A stretch of 64,000 bases of DNA from Villigracilis sp024434165 (lineage in GTDB: Bacteria > Chloroflexota > Anaerolineae > Anaerolineales > Villigracilaceae): positions 1 through 64,000 of the forward strand of contig SZPK01000011.1 of NCBI GenBank assembly GCA_030263665.1. The letters run 5' to 3'. Of the stretch, positions 15,369 through 22,582 are shown piece after piece. The notes beneath the pieces were generated by a model. The model had not been told where the DNA came from. It saw only the letters and a program-made list of their open reading frames with translations, and ran no database searches. Made by a program: the position numbers and the translations under genes. Position 1 is the first letter of the stretch. Each line of letters starts with the position of its first letter.

Positions 15369-16646
15369 ATGGAAACCATCAAAAAACAACCTTTATTAAG
15401 TGGGCTTTTGATTCTGTTCCTGACGGCGATGGTCTTTGCCAACGTCGGCGGGAGCATGTACGACGGGCTGATGCCGTTGTACCTCAAGGAGTTGGACGCC
15501 GACATCGCGCAGATCGGTCTGTTCTTCACGCTGGCGCAGGTCGTACCGCTGTTTTTGCAAATCCTCGGCGGGTGGGTGTCCGATTCGCTGGGACGTTTGC
15601 GCGCGATTGCGATTGGCAGCATCTTCGGCGTGCTTGGGTATATTCCACTCATTCTGGCGAACACCTGGGAGTGGCTGCTGCTTTCCTATGCGGTGGGCGC
15701 GGTGGCGCGCTCGCTGGTGGGACCGAGTTTCGACGCCTTCATCGCCGAACATTCCAGCGAGGAGAACCGCGGCAAGGTTTATGGCATTTCGCAGGCGATC
15801 TTTATGATCGTGGCGGTGGTGGGTCCTCCGCTTGGCGGTTTTCTGGCGGGGACGTACGGCTTCAAGCTGATGCTTTCCACGGCGGGCGCGTTTTACTTTA
15901 TTGCAATGCTGATGCGCCTGAGCATGGCGCGCGAGGCGGCGAAGAACGCAGCCGCGAAGAGCGGGGCGCTGTCCTTTGCGAGCCTGAAGAGCAACGTCGC
16001 TTCCATGATCGGGTTGATTCTCTCCGGCGGCATCATCACCTGGATGCTCATCACCGACGGTCTGCGCGACGTGTCGTTCCAGTTTTCCGCCAACCTGTTC
16101 CCGGTCTACATGCAGGAGATCGGCGGGCTTTCCTACCAGCAGATCGGCTGGGTGACCTCGATGTTCGGCGTTTTCATGATGTTGAGCACCATCCCCGGCG
16201 GCTGGCTTTCGGATAAAGCCGGCGAGCGTGTGGGCATTGCGATGGGCATGGTGTTCATGTCTGGCGCGTTGTTTCTGCTGGTGAACATCCCTTCCGGTTC
16301 CGGCAGCCAGTGGTTGTACTATGTGGGCTGGGGCATGGCGGGGTTGGGCGCAGGCATTTCGGGACCGGCGTATCAATCGCTGATCAGCAAGGCTGTGCCG
16401 CAGAAAGTGCGCGGACTGGCGTTTGGCTTGTTCAGCACCAGCCTGGGGCTCGTCTCCCTGCCCGCGCCGTGGATCGGCGGTCAGATGTGGGAGCGTTTCG
16501 GTCCGGCGGTTCCCTTCACGGTGACGGCGGCGGTCATCCTGTTGTCCGTCATCCCGATCTGGTTGAAATTCAAACTGCCCAAAACGCAGGAACAGCCCGA
16601 AGTGGAAAACCCCGCCGAAGAAACCGTGCCTGTCATTGCAGGATGA
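15369..16646 (+). CDS. Major facilitator superfamily transporter
   Basis: A 425-residue protein with 12 predicted membrane spans. It carries an MFS loop-2-type motif after TM2 (GGWVSDSLGRLRAIAIG) and its repeat in the second half (GGWLSDKAGERVGIAMG). The substrate cannot be told from sequence; the general fold is that of multidrug or sugar efflux. It begins 3 bases after the SHOCT-like membrane protein and so is in the same operon. Confidence 0.85.
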   Translation: METIKKQPLLSGLLILFLTAMVFANVGGSMYDGLMPLYLKELDADIAQIGLFFTLAQVVPLFLQILGGWVSDSLGRLRAIAIGSIFGVLGYIPLILANTWEWLLLSYAVGAVARSLVGPSFDAFIAEHSSEENRGKVYGISQAIFMIVAVVGPPLGGFLAGTYGFKLMLSTAGAFYFIAMLMRLSMAREAAKNAAAKSGALSFASLKSNVASMIGLILSGGIITWMLITDGLRDVSFQFSANLFPVYMQEIGGLSYQQIGWVTSMFGVFMMLSTIPGGWLSDKAGERVGIAMGMVFMSGALFLLVNIPSGSGSQWLYYVGWGMAGLGAGISGPAYQSLISKAVPQKVRGLAFGLFSTSLGLVSLPAPWIGGQMWERFGPAVPFTVTAAVILLSVIPIWLKFKLPKTQEQPEVENPAEETVPVIAG

Positions 16647-16700
16647 GAAAACGTCTGTTCGGAGGCGCATGCCCTGAACGGTGAAAGGAGAACCAGAACT

Positions 16701-17084
16701 ATGGCAAACAGTGAAGAACGAATGAAGATTCTGAAATTGATCGAGGAAGGCAAGATCAGCGCGGAGGAAGGCGCGAAACTGCTCGCGGCGCTGAGCGATT
16801 CCCGCAAGGGAGTCCCTACTCCGCCGCGCCCGCCTTCTGCGGGAGGGGCGCGCATGCTGCGGGTGCGCGTCACCGATACCCGCACCGGTCGCTCCAAAGC
16901 CTCCGTTCAGATACCGCTTGCGCTCGTGGATGCCGGGCTGAAAATCGGCGCGCATTTCGCCCCTGAAGTTCAGGGCGTGGATATGAGCAACGTAATGGAA
17001 GCCCTGCGCATGGGCGTTACCGGCAAGATCATTGACGTGACCGACGAAGAAGACGGCGAGCACGTTGAAATATTCGTCGAATAA
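16701..17084 (+). CDS. SHOCT-like module protein
   Basis: A 127-residue soluble protein. It has an N-terminal SHOCT-like hairpin (EERMKILKLIEEGKISAEEGAKLLAAL), a Pro-rich linker and a C-terminal alpha/beta domain (MLRVRVTDTRTG, VSIP-like strand, VDMSNVMEALR, GKIIDVTDEEDGEHVEIFVE). The domain resembles the C-terminal part of the membrane protein at 14725-15366, suggesting duplication. GAAAGGAG is upstream of ATG 16701. Function unknown. Confidence 0.65.
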   Translation: MANSEERMKILKLIEEGKISAEEGAKLLAALSDSRKGVPTPPRPPSAGGARMLRVRVTDTRTGRSKASVQIPLALVDAGLKIGAHFAPEVQGVDMSNVMEALRMGVTGKIIDVTDEEDGEHVEIFVE

Positions 17085-17138
17085 GCCTGTTTCGAATTGC
17101 GCGTCCTGTTTTTCCCTTACTCAGAAGGAGAGTGAGAG

Positions 17139-17183
17139 ATGTTGTACCTATATCTCAATCCGATGATGCGAATGATGCAGTAG
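17139..17183 (+). CDS. Possible 14-codon micro-ORF before terminator
   Basis: ATG 17139 to TAG 17181-17183 encodes MLYLYLNPMMRMMQ. AGAAGGAGAG (17123-17132) is a good ribosome-binding site, and a strong terminator follows at once. It sits 54 bases after the SHOCT-like gene, probably on the same mRNA. The hydrophobic, Met-rich peptide could be a small membrane-active or regulatory peptide, or the pattern may be chance. Confidence 0.3.
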   Translation: MLYLYLNPMMRMMQ

Positions 17184-17189
17184 CCGGAG

Positions 17190-17218
17190 AAAAGCGCAGG
17201 AAGACCTCTTGCGCTTTT
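17190..17218 (+). terminator. Terminator of the SHOCT/DUF4097 cassette
   Basis: AAAAGCGCA (17190-17198) pairs perfectly with 17210-17218, ending in four T. It closes the transcript of the SHOCT-like genes. Confidence 0.8.
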
Positions 17219-17262
17219 CGTATTGGATTTGAAGGCGGCTTTCAGTAACCGGTCGAAATAGA

Positions 17263-17356
17263 TTAGACTTCTTGCAAAAGTCACTTTTTTACCTTGCTCA
17301 AGGCGGCGTCCCCGCCGCCGAGGACTGCGGCGGGAGCACTTATACAAGAAGTCTAA
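17263..17356. repeat. 94-bp element bounded by a 12-bp inverted repeat
   Basis: TTAGACTTCTTG (17263-17274) and its exact reverse complement (17345-17356) flank a GC-rich core (GGCGGCGTCCCCGCCGCC, about 17307-17324). No protein is encoded. The flanking CGGTCGAAATA at about 17240 recalls the TATTTCGACC-type flank of the element near 46590. It looks like a non-autonomous palindromic intergenic element. Confidence 0.6.
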
Positions 17357-17433
17357 GATAACCCGAGTTGCTGCCTTGGTTTCAAGAGGCTTTCCTCACC
17401 CCAAACAAGGTTATATATTCTGGGATGACTTCC

Positions 17434-17465
17434 CCCTCTCCCGATGGGAGAGAGCAGGGTGAGGG
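17434..17465 (+). repeat. CCCTCTCCC / GGGTGAGGG palindromic repeat, copy 1
   Basis: The block from CCCTCTCCC to GGGTGAGGG is the reverse-oriented relative of the block at 35776-35809, which runs CCCTCACCC to GAGAGAGGG. Both are self-complementary around a CAT or ATG centre. This is a short dispersed palindromic repeat in the spacer upstream of the second MFS gene. Confidence 0.6.
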
Positions 17466-17530
17466 CTTTGGGCGGGGAACCTAGAAAATCTATTGGAAGG
17501 TGGCAACTTGAGTATTTTAAAATACGCTCC

Positions 17531-17573
17531 CGGCGGCTTGAGCAGAAATTTGTTTTCTAAAAACTTACGACCG
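17531..17573 (+). repeat. 43-bp dispersed repeat, copy 1
   Basis: This stretch begins CGGCGGCTTGAGCAGAAATT and matches the reverse complement of 46475-46517 at 40 of 43 positions, counted by eye. It lies in the 590-base gene-poor spacer 17085-17675. A 14-bp palindrome GTATTTTAAAATAC (17513-17526) lies just before it. No coding function is apparent. Confidence 0.75.
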
Positions 17574-17675
17574 GCTGCCGGGACGAACTCCGAAAGTTCT
17601 GCTTTCAGAAAATGGAATATTGTGCCCTGAAGCGGAATTTCGGGATTCAAAAATTGCTTTAGACCCAGAGGAGAA

Positions 17676-19028
17676 ATGATGCAGGAAACTTCCACAAAAC
17701 GCCTTAGCGGCATGACGGGCTTCACCATCGTCTGGCTGGGGCAGATCGTATCCGTGCTGGCAAGTTCCATGAGCCAGTTTGGTCTCACCATTTGGATGTA
17801 CGAACAGACCGAAAGCGCCACCGCGCTCGGCTTGATGCAGGTCTTCTTCATCACCCCGTTCCTGCTCATCTCGCCCATTGCCGGTGTGATGGTGGACCGC
17901 CACAACCGCAAACTGATGATGATGGTCAGCGACCTGGCGGCGGGAATCGCCACCGTGCTCATCCTGGTCTTTCAGTGGCTGGGCATTCTCGAATTCTGGC
18001 ATCTGTATTTCGCTTCGGTCATCTACGGCTTGGGCATGTCGTTCCAGTGGCCCGCATATTCCGCCGCGATCAGCACCATGGTGCCGAAGGAGCAATATGG
18101 ACGCGCCAACGGCATGATGTCCCTGATCGAGGCGGGACCCGGAGTCGTTGCCCCCATGCTGGCTGGGATGCTGCTTCCGATCATCGGTCTTACGGGCATC
18201 CTGTTTTTCGATGTGGTCACGTTTTTGCTTGCCATCGGCGCCCTGTTGATCGTCCATGTGCCCCAGCCTCCGCGAACGGAGGAGGGAGCGCAGGGGCAGG
18301 GAAGCATTTGGAGCGAAGCCGCCTACGGTTTCAAATACATTTTTGCGCGTCCCAGCCTGCTTGGGTTGCAGTTGATCTTCTTTGCCGGCAATCTCTTTTC
18401 GGGCATTGCATTCACCCTGCTCGCCCCCATGGTCCTTTCTCGTTCCGACAATAACAGCCTCATGTTCGGCTCGGTGCAAACCGCAGGCGCGATCGGCGGA
18501 CTGGCGGGCGGTTTGATCATGAGCGCGTGGGGCGGGTTCAAACGTCGCGTTCACGGCGTGCTGCTCGGTTGGATCATTTCAGGGCTGGGCACCGCAGTCA
18601 TGGGTCTGGTGGGAGGCTTGCCGGTCTGGATCGCAGGCATCGCGCTCTCCGCAATCGTCGTCCCGTTGGTCAACGGCTCGAATCAAGCCATCTGGCAATC
18701 CAAGGTGGCGCCGGACGTGCAGGGACGTGTGTTCTCGGCGCGCCGCCTGATCGCGTGGCTCACCAATCCCATCTCGCCCATTATCGCCGGCACACTTGCC
18801 GACTTTGTGCTCGAACCGCAGATGCGCACCACATCGAGCCTCTCCCAGGTGTTCGGCTGGCTTGTGGGCACGGGTCCCGGCGCAGGCATGGGATTGCTCA
18901 TCGTGTTCTCAGGTTTGATTGCCGTCATGGTTGGGATGGCTGGATACTTCATCCCCGCCATCCACAACGCTGAGACCATCCTGCCCGATCACGACGAACT
19001 GCCCAAAGCAGAGGCGGTCCCCGCCTGA
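17676..19028 (+). CDS. MFS exporter (EntS/macrolide-efflux-like)
   Basis: A 450-residue protein with 12 membrane segments. It has the TM2-3 motif GVMVDRHNRKLMMMVSD, characteristic of the MFS group that includes EntS and MefA-type efflux pumps, and a late segment with the VAPDVQGRVFSARR motif of the same group. The export substrate is unknown. The start is one of two consecutive ATGs (17676/17679) after GAGGAG (17668-17673). It is monocistronic, with its own terminator. Confidence 0.85.
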   Translation: MMQETSTKRLSGMTGFTIVWLGQIVSVLASSMSQFGLTIWMYEQTESATALGLMQVFFITPFLLISPIAGVMVDRHNRKLMMMVSDLAAGIATVLILVFQWLGILEFWHLYFASVIYGLGMSFQWPAYSAAISTMVPKEQYGRANGMMSLIEAGPGVVAPMLAGMLLPIIGLTGILFFDVVTFLLAIGALLIVHVPQPPRTEEGAQGQGSIWSEAAYGFKYIFARPSLLGLQLIFFAGNLFSGIAFTLLAPMVLSRSDNNSLMFGSVQTAGAIGGLAGGLIMSAWGGFKRRVHGVLLGWIISGLGTAVMGLVGGLPVWIAGIALSAIVVPLVNGSNQAIWQSKVAPDVQGRVFSARRLIAWLTNPISPIIAGTLADFVLEPQMRTTSSLSQVFGWLVGTGPGAGMGLLIVFSGLIAVMVGMAGYFIPAIHNAETILPDHDELPKAEAVPA

Positions 19029-19050
19029 TTCAAAGTCGAAAAAACGTGTT

Positions 19051-19112
19051 CTGCCACGGATTACACAGTTTTACGGAATTGAACGTTTGTGTAATCTGTG
19101 GCAGGATTTTTT
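19051..19112 (+). terminator. Terminator after the MFS exporter
   Basis: CTGCCACGGATTACACA (19051-19067) pairs with 19088-19104 over 17 positions (one G-T), followed by six T at 19107-19112. Confidence 0.85.
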
Positions 19113-19167
19113 AACTCACCTTATGCGGTACCGCGAGATTCATCCCGCTTGTTGCGGTACAAGTAAA
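19112..19167. repeat. Dispersed stem-loop repeat, copy after MFS exporter
   Basis: TAACTCACCTTATGCG (19112-19127) recurs with one change at 42425-42440. TTGTTGCGGTACAAGTAAA (19149-19167) matches the reverse complement of 30077-30095 at 18 of 19 positions. This joins three spacers into one repeat family also related to 3579-3644. Confidence 0.6.
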
Positions 19168-19213
19168 TTGCTTTTAATTGAGCAGGCTCTCCGTCCCCGC
19201 CTCAACCCGGACC

Positions 19214-19729
19214 TCAAGCCTGAATCGCGAACCGGAACATTTCCATCCCGAAATAGACCTGCCGCCAGGTGAAACTCAACCCGCATTTTTCCAGCACCCG
19301 CTGCGATGCGACGTTCAACGGGTCGGTCAAGCCAATGATTTCCTTCAGCCCGACTTCCTCCAGCCCAAACTGCACGGATGCGCGCGCCGCTTCGGTGGCA
19401 AAGCCCTTGCCCCAAAAGGCGCGACCCAGCAGGTATCCCACCTCGGTTTCCTTCGTGTCGTTCAAAAACTCCAGCCCGCACCAGCCCATCAGTTGACCGG
19501 TCTCACGCATCGTCACCGCCATTTGACCGTAGCCGAACATCTTCCAATGATTGATCTGGTGCTGGATGTTCCTCTCCACTTTCTCCATATTCCAGGCGGT
19601 TTTGGCGGGGAAGTACCGGAAGATATCCGGCTCCTGTGTAATTACCAGCAGCGCCTCGCGGTCGTCCATCGTAAACGGACGCAGGGTCAACCTTTCCGTA
19701 ATGAGGGTGGGACGAAGCGCCTGGACCAT
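19214..19729 (-). CDS. GNAT N-acetyltransferase (RimJ/RimL type)
   Basis: A 171-residue protein with the typical start (LITERLTLRPFTMDDREAL). A central strand (EVGYLLGRAFWGKGFATEA) carries the acetyl-CoA pyrophosphate loop, and the C-terminal motif is NVASQRVLEKCGL. This is the alpha-N-acetyltransferase-like GNAT group that modifies ribosomal proteins or small amines with acetyl-CoA. The substrate is unknown. It is convergent with the MFS gene and divergent from the panE-like gene. Confidence 0.85.
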   Translation of the reverse strand: MVQALRPTLITERLTLRPFTMDDREALLVITQEPDIFRYFPAKTAWNMEKVERNIQHQINHWKMFGYGQMAVTMRETGQLMGWCGLEFLNDTKETEVGYLLGRAFWGKGFATEAARASVQFGLEEVGLKEIIGLTDPLNVASQRVLEKCGLSFTWRQVYFGMEMFRFAIQA

Positions 19730-19825
19730 TCGATTCTCCGAAAAGATTATAGCAGACCCCGCGCGTAAGATATACTTCCCTCCTGCAACTGTATTTGTGC
19801 ATTGAAAACAAAACCGGAGCGGCTA

Positions 19826-20761
19826 ATGAAAATCGTCATCTTTGGTTCGGGCGGCGTGGGCGGATACTTCGGCGGCAGGCTGGCGCACGCCGGGCAGGAT
19901 GTCACCTTTATCGCCCGCGGCATGCACCTCGCCGCCATCCAAACCTCCGGCTTGCGCGTGGATTCCATCAGCGGCGATTTCCGGGTTCACCCTGCCAAAG
20001 CAAGCGACTCTCCCCAGTCCGTCGGCGAAGCGGATCTCATCCTGCTCGCCGTCAAAGCCTGGCAGTTGGATGCCGCCATCACGCAGATGAAGCCGCTGGT
20101 CGGCGGGCAGACCGTGATCCTGCCCCTGCTCAACGGCATCGAACACATGGATAAACTACTCGCCGCGTTCGACCGCAGGAACGTCGTCGGCGGGCTGTGC
20201 CGCATCAGTTCGTTCGTCGAAGCGCCGGGACATATCCGTCATGTGGGCGTCCAGCCGTACATCGCCTTCGGCGAATTGGACAACTCGAAAAGCGAACGAA
20301 TCGAATCCATCCGCCGGATGTTCGCCGCACTGGATGGAATCCTCGTGGACGTACCCGCCGACATTCACGTGACGATGTGGGAAAAATTCGTCTTCATCTC
20401 CGGCACGAGCGGCGTAGGCGCCTACACCCGCCAGCCGATCGGCGCCTACCGCGAAGACCCCGCGGCGCGCCAGATGTTGATTGATGCCATGAACGAGACG
20501 GCGGCGGTGGCGCGCGCGCGGGGCGTGATGCTCCCCGAATCCCTGGTTGCCGAGACGATGAAACGCATAGACGCCCTGCCGTACGCCATGCTTGCCTCCA
20601 TGCAAAAGGACATGATGGAAGGCAGACCCTCCGAGTTGAACGAGCAGACCGGTGCAGTCATCCGTTTGGGAAGGGCGGCGGGAATCCCGACCCCCACGCA
20701 CGAAAAACTTCTTGCCGCCCTCCTGCCTCTCGAACAAAAAGCGAGAGGAAAACAACCGTGA
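19826..20761 (+). CDS. panE: Ketopantoate reductase-like protein (2-dehydropantoate 2-reductase)
   Basis: A 311-residue protein. ATG 19826 was chosen over an upstream in-frame start because GGAG (19816-19819) precedes it and the Rossmann motif IVIFGSGGVGGYFGGRLA then starts at once. The C-terminal ApbA domain has the conserved KFVFISGTSGV (Lys in the catalytic position) and a late PSELNEQTGAVIRLG motif. The enzyme reduces ketopantoate to pantoate with NADPH for coenzyme A. Some homologues act on other 2-keto acids, so the substrate is not certain. Confidence 0.85.
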   Translation: MKIVIFGSGGVGGYFGGRLAHAGQDVTFIARGMHLAAIQTSGLRVDSISGDFRVHPAKASDSPQSVGEADLILLAVKAWQLDAAITQMKPLVGGQTVILPLLNGIEHMDKLLAAFDRRNVVGGLCRISSFVEAPGHIRHVGVQPYIAFGELDNSKSERIESIRRMFAALDGILVDVPADIHVTMWEKFVFISGTSGVGAYTRQPIGAYREDPAARQMLIDAMNETAAVARARGVMLPESLVAETMKRIDALPYAMLASMQKDMMEGRPSELNEQTGAVIRLGRAAGIPTPTHEKLLAALLPLEQKARGKQP

Positions 20762-20904
20762 GGGACGGAAATGAAAGAAGATTTATGAATCATCCCGTTC
20801 GTCTCCGGTTACATCACCTACCCAAACGTCCAGTAGCAGGCTGCCCGTTTCACCGATACACTCCCAACGCGCAACGGCTAGAATGAGGCGCAAAGGAGTA
20901 CCCC

Positions 20905-21804
20905 ATGAGCAAAAATATTTTTACCGAACTTTCGGAAGCAATGGCAAACGCCGCTGAAGCAGCGGGCAAATTCACGGTGATGGTGGACGCGCGCCGCCGC
21001 CTTCCCGCCAGCGGCATTGCATTTGCAAAAGACCTGATCCTGACCGCCGATCACGTGGTGGAACGCGATGAGGATATCAAAATTCTGCTCCCCGATGGGA
21101 ATGAAACCACCGCCCGCCTCGCCGGTCGGGACCCGGGAACCGACCTCGCGGTATTGAAGTTAGACTCCGCCTCAGCCGTTCCCGCTGAAACTGCGAAATC
21201 AGCCGCGCGCGTGGGAGAGTTCGTGCTGGCGGTCGGGCGTCCCTCCAAAAACGGAATCGAATCCAGTTTTGGCACAGTCAACGCCATCGGCGGACCCGTC
21301 CGCACCGGGCGCGGCGGCATGTTGGAAAAATACATCAGGACCGACTTCGTTTCCTACCCCGGCTTCTCCGGCGGACCGCTCGTCAACGGCGAGGGGCGCG
21401 TATATGGCATCAACACCTCCGGCTTTGGCGGAAGCGGCGCAATCACCATTCCGGTTGAAATCGCCTGGAAAGCCGCCGAAACGCTCGCCGCGCACGGAAA
21501 GATCAAACGCGGCTACCTCGGCATTCGCAGCCAGACCGTGAACCTGCCCGCCGAGGCGCAAAGCCAGTTGAAACGCGGGCAGGAAACCGGCTTGTTGATC
21601 GTCGGCATCGAAAAAGACAGCCCGGCGGAAAAAGGCGGTTTGATGGTGGGCGACATCCTCGTTGGGGTGTCTGGCGGCGCGGTGGAACATCACGACGAAC
21701 TGTTCGTCCGCCTGAGCGGAGATGTGGTCGGTCAATCCACGCCGCTGGATGTGCTGCGCGGCGGCAAATTGCAGGTTGTGAACGTCGTTGTGGGTGAACG
21801 TTGA
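20905..21804 (+). CDS. HtrA-like serine protease with PDZ domain, no signal peptide
   Basis: A 299-residue S1C protease. The catalytic triad is visible: H50 (LTADHVV), D80 (GTDLAVL) and S155 (YPGFSGGPLV). A single PDZ domain follows (about 205-295, LIVGIEKDSPAEKGGLMVGDIL). Unlike secreted DegP/HtrA proteins it starts directly with MSKNIFTEL and shows neither signal peptide nor transmembrane anchor, so it probably acts in the cytoplasm. AAAGGAG precedes the ATG. Confidence 0.88.
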   Translation: MSKNIFTELSEAMANAAEAAGKFTVMVDARRRLPASGIAFAKDLILTADHVVERDEDIKILLPDGNETTARLAGRDPGTDLAVLKLDSASAVPAETAKSAARVGEFVLAVGRPSKNGIESSFGTVNAIGGPVRTGRGGMLEKYIRTDFVSYPGFSGGPLVNGEGRVYGINTSGFGGSGAITIPVEIAWKAAETLAAHGKIKRGYLGIRSQTVNLPAEAQSQLKRGQETGLLIVGIEKDSPAEKGGLMVGDILVGVSGGAVEHHDELFVRLSGDVVGQSTPLDVLRGGKLQVVNVVVGER

Positions 21805-21890
21805 TGTCATTGCGAGACTGCGAAATGGTCGAAGCAATCTTATCTATTCGGTGGAGACTGCTTCGGGGCTGCCGCTCCCCGCAATGACAT
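21804..21890. repeat. 87-bp palindromic-ended element (ATGTCATTGCG)
   Basis: ATGTCATTGCG (21804-21814) and its exact complement (21880-21890) bound an 87-bp stretch with inner GGAGACTGCTT. A deletion-like copy of the right half occurs at 48608-48629. This matches the general pattern of short non-coding palindromic repeats. It overlaps the htrA stop codon. Confidence 0.65.
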
Positions 21891-21902
21891 GGGAGAATCT
21901 AT

Positions 21903-22511
21903 TTGATTCGAGTCACCATCGTCTCGCCAAATCATGCACTGCGGGTGGGGCTGCGCGAAATGCTCAATCGCCACCCCAGCATTCGCGTGGTGGGCGAGGT
22001 TGTGCGCCTTGCTGATGTGAACGAAAAAGAGACCGAGGTGGCAGTGCTTGCCTCGGTCTCTTCGGCGCGTTTGCCGGAAGAGAAGGGGAATATTGCGCTG
22101 TTGTTCCTGACGGACGACCTGGAGTCTGTGCGCGCGCTGTTGAGTTCGAGCCTGCGCGCGTGGGGCGTCCTGCCTGCTGATGCCGGCGCGGATGAACTTT
22201 CGGCGGCGGCGCTGGCGGTGGCGGAGGGGCTTTGGGTCGGCGCACCAAGCCTGGTCGAGGGGTTGATGCGCCTGCCAAGGGGAGGGGGGGCTTTGGGGGA
22301 AGAGTCGCTTGCAGAGCCGCTCACGGTTCGGGAGAAGGAAGTCCTCCAACACATGGCGGAAGGGCTTGCCAACAAACAAATCGCGCTCCTGCTTGGCATC
22401 AGCGAGCACACGGTCAAGTTCCATCTTTCGTCGTTGTATGCGAAACTGGGCGCGGCGAGCCGCACCGAAGCGGTGAAGCGGGGCATCGAACTTGGTTTGA
22501 TCTCGCTCTAA
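21903..22511 (+). CDS. LuxR-type regulator with degenerate receiver domain
   Basis: A 202-residue protein starting at TTG 21903 (GGGAG 21891-21895). The C-terminal NarL/FixJ helix-turn-helix is intact (LTVREKEVLQHMAEGLANKQIALLLGISEHTVKFHLSSLYAKL). The N-terminal half looks like a response-regulator receiver (VTIVSPNHALRVGLREMLNRHPSIRVVGEV). Where the phosphoacceptor Asp is expected the chain reads VAVLASVSSARLPE, with no Asp. Control is therefore probably not by phosphorylation. It lies between htrA and the nucleotide cyclase. Confidence 0.82.
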   Translation: MIRVTIVSPNHALRVGLREMLNRHPSIRVVGEVVRLADVNEKETEVAVLASVSSARLPEEKGNIALLFLTDDLESVRALLSSSLRAWGVLPADAGADELSAAALAVAEGLWVGAPSLVEGLMRLPRGGGALGEESLAEPLTVREKEVLQHMAEGLANKQIALLLGISEHTVKFHLSSLYAKLGAASRTEAVKRGIELGLISL

Positions 22512-22582
22512 CCGCCATCGGACTGCAATATTTGGGTGGAAAATGACGGGTAAAATTATCCAAATTTATCCGTCTATCTATC

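Noticed and set aside
15396..17063. A 555-codon minus-strand frame opposite the MFS and SHOCT genes
   Set aside because: The product is low-complexity and rich in His, Gln and Arg. The plus-strand MFS transporter is unmistakable.
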